The notes beneath the pieces were generated by a model. That model was not told the DNA's origin. It worked only from the letters and a program-made list of their open reading frames with translations, and did not search any database. A program made the translations under genes and the position numbers. Source: Ceratorhiza oryzae-sativae (taxonomy: Eukaryota; Basidiomycota; Agaricomycetes; Cantharellales; Ceratobasidiaceae). Taken from it: a stretch of 64,000 nt of DNA. The stretch spans positions 1,302,001-1,366,000 of the forward strand of contig JARWMV010000232.1 of assembly GCA_030998015.1 (NCBI GenBank), read 5' to 3'. Below, one piece after another: positions 1 through 16,353 of this stretch (its first letter is position 1; every line of letters begins with the position of its first letter).

Positions 1-3000
1 TCTACGCCAGTGATTCCGAGAGCAACAATGGCTCGCGCCTACCAAAGCGAAGGTGGCTGGGGCACTCGATTCACCATCACTAACCGACGATGAACCTTCC
101 GGTTTTTCTGCAAGAGCCAAAGGAAAGGGACGGGCTCATGGAAGTATGGGATACGACAGTGATAGAACCTATCTGTCCGTGACCAGCGACACAGATCCAT
201 CTCCCAGCGCCACTGGGCGCCGTTCGCGACGTTTCAATATTGGCTCCAGCGACAACACGGATGATGAAGTGCGCTATGACACAGTATCGGAAGGTATTTC
301 CGAAAGTGAGGATATTGATATTTCGTCGAGTATCCCCACCACGGCCCCTATGCCTCCTTTGCCACCACCAACCGTGTCCCGTTCACGATCATCAAGCCGA
401 TCATTCCCTACCGCCCCGCTCGTGGCCAACGTGCCCCCTGTTCCACCTCTACCAGCGTTTGCTATACTCAGCAGCCGAACACGGGCGTCGTCATCACCTC
501 GGCTTCTATCAGGCTCTGAATCCTCTTCACCAGTACCGGATCGACGCTCTCTCCAAACACCTACTCCAACCCAGCTCCTAACGCAACGCTACCGCCCACC
601 CCTTCGTCTGCTAGCATATGTAGTAGCACGAGTTTCTCTTCAATAGGGACCGACCCTCGTATCCCCCTCCTTTCCTCGCCTGTTCCTTTATCAGTCCCAT
701 CAAATCAAGACAGCGATCTGTGTCCGAATCTTGTGGGGGCGGCGCGGGATCTGGCTCTGGGAGCGGCTCTAATTCACGCGGTCGGTTGCACCAGCTAGCA
801 CAAGTCCTCCGAAAGTCGCCGAGCGTGTCGCCTGGGCGCGGGATTGAGCACATCAAGCCGACCACTGCAAAACCAAAGGACCGACCGAAATTCACGATTG
901 CCTTTGTAGGCTCCGCCGGTTGCGGTAAAACAACAATGATCGAGAAAGCATCCAAATCCGCAAATTCGAAATTCAAGCAGGAAACGCTGAAGAAAAAGGT
1001 TTGCCATGGAGGAGATGAGCTTACGGGTATGCTCTGGTTCTCATTTCGTGTATTTTGGCTTATCCCCTCCTAGTCGAATTCCGGGATGTTGCGGTTGTTG
1101 TAGACAAGACCAGAAACACATCACCCATCACCACGATCGAGGTTGACTCTGCAGCATTACTGAGAGCACTTGAGCGCGGGTCCGAGTTCTGGCCCGAGTC
1201 ACTGCCCGCAATTGACGGAGTAGTTTTGTGTTATGATGCATCTCGCGAAGGGAGCGATGCCGGGAGTTTCGACAATATTGAACTGTTAAATGGTAAGGTT
1301 GTTTGTCAACAACTTTGATGGCACCTTACGCCTCGTCTTGCAGACGCCTTCGCTGCTCAACGATACCCAATCATTTGGGTAGGCTGTAAAAGCGACTGGA
1401 TTCGCCCGCCAAAACGCGAAAATGGTCAACCCTCGTCGCCGCGGATCCTTCCCGAGGGAATTGTGCCACCGCACGAGGTCTTCCTCAAAGCTAAGCAGGC
1501 TCACACTGGATTAATTGAAGTTACCAAGGGCTCCAACTATGGGAAAGAGCAAATGCGGAATCTATTTACATGGATGTATAAGTCAGCCGCACGATTACGA
1601 CGTAAGTCGTCCATTTTTTCTAGGTGTAGCCAGCTCACGCCCTACTAATAGGTGAAAAGGAGAAACAGAAAACTACCAACGAGTATCTCAACCATGCTTC
1701 ACCAGAAGTGTTGGATCGTAAAATCTCACAAAAGGCACACCGCCACGTTGCTAAACCAGCAGACCTGCCTACAACAATACGTCTTTCCAACCCATCGGGC
1801 TCGACACCTCCCACGGAAATACCCGCATCCCCTACGTCATTACAGCTCCCTAGACCACCCATTACTCGCGCCCGCTCAATGAGCGATCTTCTTAGCCAGG
1901 AAGCGCGTGACCGAGTGACCGAGACATCAGCGGCGATCCTTCGAAAAGCAAGCGCAACGGTGACCGCTGCACAATTGTCACGCAGTGTCGATGAACCACT
2001 ATTCTGAGCAAGATTCAGTGCAGAAGTCCATACAGGTGCAGGAACGGGGATCGGAGCGAGGATCACGGAGTACCGAGGTGGCTGACAATGCAACAAGCAA
2101 CCACAAGACGAGCATCGTTGTGCTTCCTCCTAAACTCAGGATAGATCCGTAAGCCGAGATGCTTCAAAGTGCCGACTTGACCTTTAACGACCTTTCGTGT
2201 AGCTTTGCCTTTATGACGCTTGATGACTTGATTGTTCGCCTGTCTGGGGGTATCCTCCCAGGATTAGGTGGGTCTTTCGCGTGCTGATGACCCTCACTTG
2301 ATAAATACTCTTCATTTGCCAGACATATCATTCAATCAGGATTTTATGTTGACCTACCGCCGTTTTGCAACACCACGCGAAGTCTTACTTGGTATAATAC
2401 GTCGCCTAAGGTCCATCACTGTCAACGAGGAAATGCGCCGCGCAGTCCTTATTCTTTTCGACTACCTGCTCGACTGGACCTATCAGTATCCACAAGACTT
2501 CGCAGCTCCAGGCGCAATGGCGCCATATGAAGCATTGATTCGGTGAATACTCTTGACACCAAACCTATTATTCACCCAAGTTTACTAAATATCCCGTGTA
2601 GAATGTTTCGGGACAACTACTCGCATCAAGGCGCATCAAGTGGGTTGCAAAGATTCCCGACTCATATTATACCTAACCTTTCTACAGAACTCCAGGAACG
2701 AACCGAATTCCTTCAAACACAAACCGATGACATAGCCGATTGGGCCAAGCCGAAACTCGCTTTACAGAGGGGGACGACTCAGACGGGGAGGATCCAGACA
2801 ACTATTCACGCAGCATCGAGATAAACCCCTCGACAATTGGCGCGATCAAAATCTCTGTGAGCACCAGCGTTGCCTTTGCGCCCGCTCCCGATCCGGAAGG
2901 GGTCAGCGAATCTACCGAGCCGGATGGTGGTCCCCCAACAGCTGGGCTCCGGCCCAAATCATTCTTTCTTCGTCGAAACTCTATGGAGCCACCACCACGA

Positions 3001-4183
3001 CTGACGATGTCCGAGAAAGATGAACGTGAATTACGAAGGTTGGCTAAAATTGTTCAGGGCATGGATCCAGAGCTTTTTGCGAAAGAAATCACTCGCGAAG
3101 ACAAAGCGATATTCATAGATCTCAAGGTCGGATTCTTCTTCTCGCAATTTGTATTTATTTAGACTGACGAGCCCCAACTAGCCTCGAGATTGGCTGAGGC
3201 ATGCATACACAACGCGGCGAGACCGTGATCCCGCCGTGCACCCATTGGACCGAGCCTCCTATCGGTTTGAGCGGATAGGACACATGTATGTTGACCTATC
3301 CTGTTTCATTTACACCCTGACACCGTAATATAGAGTTGCATCCTTGATCCTGGTTCTCAACAAGACAAGGCAACGCGCCTATATGTTCGAGTTTTGGATC
3401 AAAGTGGCGACTTTTCTACGAAGTTATAATAACTTTGCAGCACTACATACGGTGGTGGCTGCGATGGACAAAGTATTTGCTGGTAGTGACGGGGCCGAAA
3501 TCGAGCGCTTTGTACATGCTGGAGACCTGGATTGGAATAAATTTCTAAGGTTCGTTTAAGCCGTGGCAGGCTGCTTGTTGGCTGCTAACGCTCTTTGATA
3601 CTAACAGCATGCGTGTCTTGATTCTGAAATCCAATGGCGGTGCGTACAAAACCGCGCTCAAGCATGCGTCTCTACCGTTGATCCCAACCATGTGAGTATA
3701 ACACAGGATTCTTGCATTTGGTTGCTCACCCCCGCAACTCAGGGCAATTCACACGAGTGATATTGTCCGTGTGATGTCAAACCGCGATTACAAGGAGGAC
3801 AACCCACAGCTCATTCATGTCAGTCCAATTGTCATTTGTTAATTTTGCCTTCCCTCGCTCAACGATTACATTTGCAAATCAGTGGGGAAAATTCCAAATC
3901 ATTGCTCGAATCGCAAAGCAAATGCTCGAATTGCAAAACCGCATTCACAAAAACTCTGCATACAACTTTCAGCCACACCCCGAAGTTGCACAGATACTTC
4001 GTGATATAAAGCCGATGTCCGAAGAAGTATATATGATTTTGTGGGAAACGTGTATGTATGCTAACGACGTACCTCCTCCCTTAGATGATCGTAGAGAAAA
4101 CATACCCACCTCTAGAAGAGCTCCCGCCCCCAAAACCCGGCAGCGCCTGGAGCGCCCGCGTGATTCGAAAGGTCCTCAAATAG
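1..4183 (+). CDS. RasGEF (CDC25-type) with N-terminal Ras-like G domain, 5' partial
   Basis: Predicted guanine nucleotide exchange factor for a Ras-family GTPase. The first 0.7 kb encodes a Ser/Pro-rich, disordered region. A P-loop domain follows, with Walker A GSAGCGKT at about 909-932, a Ras-like strand VVLCYDAS near 1210-1235, a G4-like WVGCKSD near 1380 and EVTKGS near 1520 in the G5 position. The RasGEF N-terminal module is at about 2330-2545 (FMLTYRRFATPREVL). The catalytic CDC25 domain runs from about 3030 to 4060 (ELFAKEITREDKAIF, LILVLNKTRQRAYMFEFWIK, FLRSYNNFAALHTVV). About eight short introns interrupt it. The stop at 4181 follows an exon ending RKVLK. The reading frame is already open at the window edge, so the start probably lies outside. 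Frame changes near 60 and 560-720 are not explained by obvious introns. GEF function is from family knowledge; whether the G domain binds nucleotide is unknown. Confidence 0.85.
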
Positions 4184-4381
4184 ATGTATTTTGCTTTCGC
4201 ACTTTCCATGGACCTGCTCTATTGCTTCGCTTTATTCTTGAGTACAACCACTTTCGACTCGCACAACAATTGTATCACTTTGCCGCACCTATCATATCGA
4301 TTGTGTATATAGTTTACTTTCGACATGTGCAATTCACCACGTTGATTTAGCATTCAGGATCTGTGATCCTTGATCTACAAA

Positions 4382-6288
<1,907 letters not shown>

Positions 6289-6519
6289 ATAGAAAAATTC
6301 TGTGCGCTCTGATGAATAGAATCTAACTTTAATTGGGCTCTGCACAAGAGCTCGAGTGGAACGCAGATAAGGAGCGCCGACTGCGAGTGAGAACGATACT
6401 CGGGAAGCGGGCATCAGATCCCCGACGCGGGTGCAAATTAAACCAAGATTCACTAGATAACAGTGACAAAGCAACTCCATCGTGATTGGTCACCGCATAC
6501 ATACTGAGCTCGATACCCG

Positions 6520-9223
<2,704 letters not shown>

Positions 9224-9338
9224 GGTTGTGGTCGTAAACAAAATTTGGATTCAGTGGCTGTGCGTTGATTAGATTAGGTACCGACGAGATCACGCCAGTT
9301 GACGCCAGCGCGAACATCACTTGTGATCTGCAACGACG
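9224..9338. promoter_or_regulatory. Compact divergent promoter DRS1 / APC4
   Basis: Only 115 bp separate the two start codons, which face away from each other, so both genes must start transcription within this spacer or inside each other's 5' region. I see no TATA box. The APC4 start itself (ATG at 9339) is supported by the conserved WD40-like region that follows. Confidence 0.6.
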
Positions 9339-12300
9339 ATGAGCGTGTTGGCGGGCGGCGCATTCAGCGAGCACGCGACGTTTGGGGTGGGGGGTGCGAC
9401 ACGTGTGGCGGCGGGGGCGTGCTGTCCGACGATGGACCTGGTGGTGCTGACGGTGGGCGCGCCCGACGGCGGCGACCGACTGGCGCTCTGGCGCATGCAG
9501 GGCGGCAAGGTCTGGGAGCTTGGTTTCGACTACCACACGTGCATCACACACCTCGCCTGGAGTCCGGACGGTGCGCACACACCACCACGCGGCCTCATGG
9601 TTCTCACCTCTGCACAGGCCTCGTCGTCCTCTGCTCCCACCACCCCCCTCGACTCACTCTTCATTCTGTCCACGACGGCGAGCTCGTCCGCGGCCTAGAC
9701 GTCCCTGGCGACGCTGCCCTCACCGGCGTCTGGTGGCTCGACCACGATGGACAGCCCCCTGCCGATGAGCTTGCAGATCTTATGCGCCGTGGCACAAACA
9801 CGGTCCGTATCGCGTCGCTCTTTGCGCTTGCACTCACGTCCCCAAAGCCAGGTTCGGCACATTCGCTTCTCGCACGGCTCCCGCTCCTCGACCCGTACAA
9901 GGATCCGGCGCCAAAGTCAGTTTAGCCGTCGTTTCTCCCTGGTTTCTATCTCACAAGCCCCCCAGCAAACCCACGATCGGCATCGGCGCAGCCACCGCTT
10001 TTGGTCTCCCAGAGCCACCGAAGCAGCAATGGTACGAGCCTAGCCCCGTCATCCGAAGCATCCCTACGCTTCCGCTCGATCTCGAGTCGGCTTCCATTGG
10101 CGCCTCCGACCGTGTCCCGACGACTTCGCGCACACGCGACACGCCCAGGGCAAAAACAAAGGACGAAAAGTCGGATCCTAGTGCAGGCACGCTTGTAGTC
10201 GTGGCAGACGGTGCTGGTCGCTTACATCTCTACCTCGACGGAAGCTACCCCCTCGGCTCGCTCCAGTCGCGGATGCGGGGGGCGCAGTCTCGCTCTACAA
10301 GCGTGCATCGATCACCTCGTTGGCAGTTCATCTTGCGGACGGTTGCACGGCTCTGGCCCCGACCCTGGTCGATGCCCATGGCTGTTGAGCCAGCCACGCG
10401 CAACGTTGCCCGTGCATCATCCACGATCCGAGCCCTGCTAGACTATATACACCTCGGCATCGAGGAGCTCGCGCTGGTATGGAACGGGCGCCAGGGCAAA
10501 GACGGCGTCAAGGACGCGGGCAATTACTGGGCCAAACTCATGCAGGACAAGAAACGCACATCCAATGACCGTGAGCGTTTCATATCTCTGACCTGCGCAT
10601 GTTTAATATTACTGCTGTGCAGGTGTCATGCTAGGACCCGTGTCCGAGCTCACGTTGCTACTGCTTACGGGTCGTGGCACAGATTCGCTGCAAGATTTCC
10701 TGGGCGGTGGGGGAAAACTCACCGATCGGGTAAGCAGCACAATCTCGGGTTCTTTCCCGGTTTGTGCATCTTTCACCAACGCAACTCGCCGAACCAGACT
10801 GTCAATCACTGGGAGCAGATGGTATCCCATGCGCTGATCAAAATGCGAGATTATGCAGGGCGGCGACTTGCCCCCGCCGCAGAACGTCTCGTCGTGATAC
10901 TGGAAGAAATCCGTGGCTGGGCCGCATGGTCAGTGTCAGATGCTGCATGCCAGAGTTTCTGTCTCGTCGCTCCTCGGGTTTCATCTCGTCCTTGCCTTGC
11001 GCTAACCGGCCACCTGAAGGCCCGACCGATATGACCAGTTCCGCTTCCCACCGCACACGATCGAAGATTGTTTACGCCGGGCGCATCGGGTGATCGCATA
11101 TTCCCAATGGCTCGCCATCGAAACCAACGCGGAGCTCGCGCGCTTTCTTGAATTCATTAAGTTTATCCGCAGTGGTCAGTGTAATATGAACCAATCGGTC
11201 GTTTCTGTTCTGGTCGCGGCTCACACACACGCCCACCGCGCCATTTCCCGACGCTTTCCGCGCCCACTCCTGCTGCTCGCGTCACTTGACTCTACATCTC
11301 ACGCGCCGCGTGTCCCGCATATAGAGATTCACAAAGCATCAGACCCAGACGCCAACGCACGCGCTCCAGGCTCGGCCCAGGCCCAGTTCGATGTGCTCGA
11401 GGCCATGGATTACATCGAGCACGGGTTTCTCGACAGCCCGCTTACCGCCTGGTTCACCGGGCCTGCACCTCACACTTACCCCGGTGAGTCCCGGAGCGAA
11501 CAACTGTCGTTGAGCGTGTCGATGGCCCAAGCCGCCGGACTTTGGACGCTCTGACCGACGCGAGGGTCCCGCCGGCAAGTTGTCTCATCTCGACGATCCC
11601 TGTACGTGTGCAGCTGAAACAGACCCTTGGCTGTTTTTCGGATTCGTTATAGGGGGAGAAGGAGCAGGAGGCTAGCGCGAGGTCGAACCGAAGCTTGCTT
11701 TCCGAGTACCCGGAGCGGAATCTGGTCGCCCTGGTGGGAGATCTAGCGCAACGATGCGCAGACTTGTGCGGCGAGGCGGCGGGCGCGACGACCCGTTACG
11801 CACGTGTGGTCAGAGCCGACACGGAAGGCCTCGGCGGAGAGAGAGACGAGGGGAAGGAGACATCACTCCACGAGGACGGACCGAGGACGGGACCACGCGA
11901 GCGGATTATTGCAAACAAAGAGGGGGTGAGTAGGTATATGCATTTCATTATTGTTTTGATCTGTGTGTTTGGATGATCGCGATCGGGACATCTGAGATTG
12001 GAGTGTTTATACCTTTCTCAACTGTTTGCCCGTGACAACAGGAAACGGGCTGGGAACAGTATGTTGCAACGTCGGTGCACCGGGCGGAGAACGCGTACTG
12101 TGGGTGCCCTTTTCTTTTTCGAGCGGTTTCTGGATGCGGGGTTGACGGGGGCTTGACGGATTGGTTTACTGTGGCGCGCTGGGTGAATTGCTACCGCTCG
12201 GCGTGCTCCGGGCTCAAGTGTGCCTGCTCAAGATCAGACATGGACATGAGGCCCCGGAAGGCAGGCCCGAGGTAGAGGCCGCGGTGATGGAATGCGCGGT

Positions 12301-12858
12301 GCGAGCGCGAGAGGAGTCTGAGGAGATGCTCGATCTGGAAGTATTGGACCTGGAGTTCTTTGACGACGACGCGCTTGTGGTTGTGGTGCGTACCAAGGGG
12401 CCGCAAGGTGGGCGAGAGCCGGTTTGATATGGACGCCAGAAGACTGATCTGGGAATGTTTCAATTCAAGGCAGGGCCTTTATTGCAACAATCGAGTACAG
12501 GGACGTGGAGTACTCTAAAGCGACATCCGGGGGCGATCGTGTGTGCCGTTCTTGGGAAACATTGGTTGAACTGGCGATAGACGAGCACCAAAGCGGCAGG
12601 GTGCGTGTTTTCATTTAGCGGGGATCTGGGCGCGAACTGAGAAATTCTGGATAGTTTTCTGGGACATCTGTTCCGATTGAGCGGTCAAGGGAGCTACGCG
12701 CGTGGAGCGGCGGCAGGGCGCAGCTGGCGGTGAATGGGCGGCGGGGGCGGCGGATGGCGTGTGTGCTGGACGCGGCGGGTGCGCTCGAGGTGCTGGACAT
12801 GGAGGGCGAAGACGAGGCGGACGAGGCGGACGGCGCGGACTCGGGGGGCAGTGAGTAG
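9339..12858 (+). CDS. APC4: Anaphase-promoting complex subunit 4 (APC4/Cut20)
   Basis: Scaffold subunit of the APC/C ubiquitin ligase, nuclear. The N-terminal WD40-like part shows CCPTMDLVVLTVG and ITHLAWSPD (9430-9570), then ALTGVWWLDHD. A middle blade reads GTLVVVADGAGRLHLYLDG near 10180-10245. The APC4 long helical domain includes MLGPVSELTLLLLTGRGTD (from about 10628), the region after NHWEQMVSHALIKMRDYAG and PPHTIEDCLRRAHRVIAYS (about 11050-11105). A frame stop at 12425 is not the end. Splicing out an intron starting near 12421 joins AFIATIEYRDVEYSK. A second intron (GTGCGT to GGATAG, about 12601-12657) joins a final exon with LAVNGRRGRRMACVLD and an acidic tail ending at the 12856 TAG. 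That last block matches the family C-terminus. It is followed by the bZIP gene on the same strand. Confidence 0.85.
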
Positions 12859-13227
12859 CCTCGCGGTAGTCTCGACCCTACTGAGTGCGCGCGCGATAGA
12901 CACTGGAAATGGATAGATGATTTGAACCGAGTGTGAGCGGAGCAACGGGGGCAGCGACCAAGTGTGTGCGTGTGTAAGGGGCGAGGAGAGGGGGGATGTA
13001 TGCGTCTCAGGGTCTCGCCCAGAGACTCGGGCTGGACCTGCGGCCAGTCCATACGCGGGAGGCTTCTTGGAGTGGCTTGCGATTGTCGACTCCTCATGTT
13101 GTTCCTCGCCGCGCCTGATTAGGTGGATCAGACCAACGACGCCTCCCCACTGCTCTGCCTCGTGGCGGCTCGTTTTGCACAAATCCCCGCGCGAACAGAC
13201 TCGACACCACCCACATCCCCTCCCGCC

Positions 13228-14537
13228 ATGTCCCAGACGCAGCCAGCCGTCGACGAGGCCGAGCTCACCCCCACCCAGCTCGCTGCCCTCCGCCGCAAGA
13301 AGAACGCCGACGCACAGGCTGCCTTCCGCTCCCGCCGCGCCAACTACATCGCCAACCTCGAGGAGACCGGTCTGTCATTCCATCCTCCCCCGGCTGATCC
13401 ATCTGACCATTTCGTCCAGTCACCCGCCTCGAGTATGTCGTCCGCCAGCTCCAGGACAGCTGCCGGGAGGCCCGCGACGTCGCCGAAGAAACCAAGCAGG
13501 AGAACCTCGAGCTCCGCGCGACCATCAACTCGATGCGCCAGGCTGAGCGCGAGCGCGAGCGCGTCTGGCGTGCGCTCAACAACCGCACCAACCCCCAGCA
13601 GTCGCTCTCGGACGCATCCTCCGACACCGACGGCTCGCTCGTCCCCAACTCGGTCCCGTCCTGCCAACAGACGCTCAACGGCATGGTCATGCACGATAGC
13701 GGCGCCACCCACAACATGATGGAGTACCAGCAGCGCCTCGGCTACCCGCAGCCGGGCGAGCTCCCTGTACACCAGCTCCCTTCGCCTGCCGACACGATGA
13801 ACGCCCTTCCCGGCTACGATGCCTACGGCACCACCCAGAACATGATGATGTCTGGCTCCAGCTACCCCGTCTTTTCCAACGAGCACCAGCACCACGGCCA
13901 CGACGGCCAATGGTCCGGCTCGTCCATGCACAGCAACGCCTACATGGATAACATCGAAGCCGATACGGCACCCATGACATGCTCACCAGGCTCCCAGATC
14001 ATCATCCCTGAACTCACCGAAGACGGCTCCATGGAGCAAAACGCCATGGTTCGCTTCCATGACTCTCCCGCTCTGGCCGCGACATTCGACCCCTCGGTCG
14101 CCATGCGCCACCCCAGCACTCCTGCCTCGGACAACGGCATCCTCGAGCAGGGCACCCAGGCAATGTCTCCCGATCCCCAGACTCCTCGTCGCCTCACACG
14201 CTCCCGTGCCCAGTTCCGTCGCACCCAGTCCGGAAGCGACCCATACCCGACTCCTGGATCCAGTACCGACCGCGAGTCCCGGCGTGAGCGCCGCCGTACT
14301 CGCGACGCGACCCCCGATGGTCCAGCCTTTTCGGACACCCTTGCGGTGATCAAGGCTCAGGCGTTTGGAACTGCCCGCAAGACCCGCTCGCGCGCCAACC
14401 GGGGTGTCTCGGAACATGCGGCCCGCGTTGCAATGGAGGTCCTCGAGGCCCGCGGACTCTCGCTCGGAGTCTCTCTAGATGGCACCACCGACCGACGGCG
14501 AAGACGAAGCACGCGTACGTCCGAGTCGGACGAGTGA
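13228..14537 (+). CDS. bZIP transcription factor
   Basis: Sequence-specific DNA-binding regulator. The ATG at 13228 is followed by QLAALRRKKNADAQAAFRSR, containing the bZIP basic signature N-x7-R. One intron, 13370-13419 (GTCTGT to CGTCCAG), splices within a Val codon and joins the leucine-zipper exon VTRLEYVVRQLQDS. The zipper continues with about three heptads ending near NLELRATINSMRQAE. The remainder, to about residue 415, is Ser/Pro/Gln/His-rich and disordered, with an Arg-rich C-terminal part (RRERRRTRDATPDG). Coding GC is high and C-rich at third positions, unlike the AT-richer flanks. The target genes cannot be told from sequence. A CT-rich tract lies about 190 bp after the stop, probably in the 3' UTR or beyond. 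Confidence 0.9.
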
Positions 14538-15391
14538 TCGAGATTGATCCGCTCGTTTCCTTTCTCCTTTCCCTTTTCCTCGCATGTGTCTTCTTTGCTT
14601 TGCTGTGTGTTTCTCTTTGCCCGTTGGACTGCTGCTTTCCTCTTCTCGCATCTATGTATTGACCCGATTTTGGCACTCACTGTCTCATTACCCGGCTTGT
14701 GTCCCTACTCTTCATTTCTGCTCCAAATCTCTCTCTCTCTATCTCTCTCTTACCGCATCCTGTACAGCTGTGTTTCAATCGGGTCTATACTTATGTAAAA
14801 GTACTCTTATGTTTTCTTTGACGACCTTCATGCATTTTTTGTAGTCTCGCACATTACTGTCGTTTTGCTCTCACTCTTTATGTGCCCTTTTCCTCACATG
14901 TCTCTTTTGCTAGCAATTCATTACCGGATCAATTATACTACCTCTGAGTGCTAAATCGGTCCGCCGAGCTCCAATGAAAGAACCTGATCAATCAGAAGGA
15001 CAGAGTATCCGACATAGCCACAACGTTCTGCCGTAGCCACCGTCTCAAAACTCAAACCCCCCCCGCACGGCGATCCGCGCTGGTTCATTACTCGCGGAAG
15101 AGATCGCTCGCGTTGTGTATCTGAAAGAGATCAGGATCTACCGGCCTCGAGAAAGCGAATGACGTTTCAACAAGTACCATGTACATAATACGTTCCAAGC
15201 TGAAACCTTCCCCCCCACCATTGCAAAATCCCTACTTGTATCGGTAATGATGAATATTCCGAAGGGCGCAGGGCATGATACGCGATAACGATCTTGTTCT
15301 TAATGACTGATTTCGTTTAGATATGGGAATTTTCGAAAAAAGGCAATAGGTTCGGAACCAAGGGACGGTGCGGAATTGGAAACGAGTGACC
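14538..15391. other. Intergenic between bZIP and the GPI-type protein gene
   Basis: Two convergent 3' ends meet here. The sequence is T-rich in its first half and includes a TC microsatellite. I see no coding exon with consistent splice phases and no RNA gene. Confidence 0.5.
14728..14750. repeat. CT microsatellite
   Basis: A short run of TC dinucleotides interrupted by one TA, downstream of the bZIP stop. Confidence 0.8.
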
Positions 15392-15991
15392 TCACCAGAC
15401 CAGACGAGAAACCCCCAAAACAAAAGCGGCGGGCACGAGAAGAACCCAGGGACGGAGCGTGTCTAATCGGCGTGCGGTCGAGGCCTGGATCGACGACGTC
15501 GTGCTGGACGGCGGCAAGTTTCTACATGGGCAATCGCGGCAACTCAGTCGCAGTGGGAAAGATCAGATACTGGGCCGCGTGCGCAAAGAACGCGCGACCC
15601 CGTGTTGCTCTCACTGTTCACTCACGATGGTGATGGCGATAATGAAGCCGTCGATGAAACACTTGTGATCGTGCTGGAGGTGAGACTTGAACTCGAGGCC
15701 GTCGCGGGTGCACGAGTCGAGCTCGAGATACCCGTGTTGTTCACGCTGCTTGTCATCGGTGGTGATAACGAGGTGCGTGTCGATGTTGTTCGAACACTAC
15801 GAGTTGTTCGTGCGTATCAGTTGCTGAAATCACGCCTTGTACCATTACATTCACCTTGATGTTGAAGGTGTCTCTGGTGGCAGCGAGTTGGTAATCGGCG
15901 AGGCGATAATGGGTGGGCCAGTCTCTTGGCCTACAACTAGGCTCACCAAGGCGGGAAAGAGTACATGGAATAACGTAGGGAATAGCTTCAT
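15392..15991 (-). CDS. Small secreted Ser/Thr-rich GPI-type surface protein
   Basis: Not a recognised family. Three exons (15855-15991, 15626-15796, 15392-15503) join in phase to 420 nt, coding 139 residues plus stop. Introns 15797-15854 (GTGAAT to CTCGTAG) and 15504-15625 (GTGAGT to GTCCAG) are clean. Residues 1-21 are a signal peptide, MKLFPTLFHVLFPALVSLVV. The middle is mucin-like, about half Ser/Thr, with one N-glycosylation site (NNT). The C-terminus is a hydrophobic stretch LRPWVLLVPAAFVLGVSRLV, typical of a GPI-attachment signal or a single membrane helix. The likely role is a cell-wall or plasma-membrane mannoprotein (inference). The 360 bp upstream, before the TPD3 stop, hold its promoter; no other gene is seen there. 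Confidence 0.7.
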
Positions 15992-16353
15992 CTGAGGCAG
16001 ATTGGCAGGTGATTTCGGTGTGGTGGTGGCAGGAACCAATTAGAAGCCTGATTGATCCGGTGACGTCAAGCGCGGTGCCAAGGGGCAACCAAATTCGGGG
16101 CGAACGCAGCTGGCCGAAAACGAGCACTTGGTCATAGATACGCGCAAGCCCGATGGAGCGCTAGGAAATTCTGACATTTTGTTATTAACGAAGATGCGCG
16201 TACAAATCTCTCAATCAACAACGCAAGTAGTCTACTATCCTCAGCTTTCACGCAGGACTTTCCGTTATACCCAGATCGATTTAATATATACATTCTAACC
16301 CCCCCTTCATGCTGCATTAGAAGAAACAAGCGAACCAGAACCAGCAGCCCACA

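Noticed and set aside
13344..13931. Minus-strand 195-codon open frame
   Set aside because: Lies entirely opposite the bZIP second exon; compositional shadow of GC-rich coding sequence with no domain.
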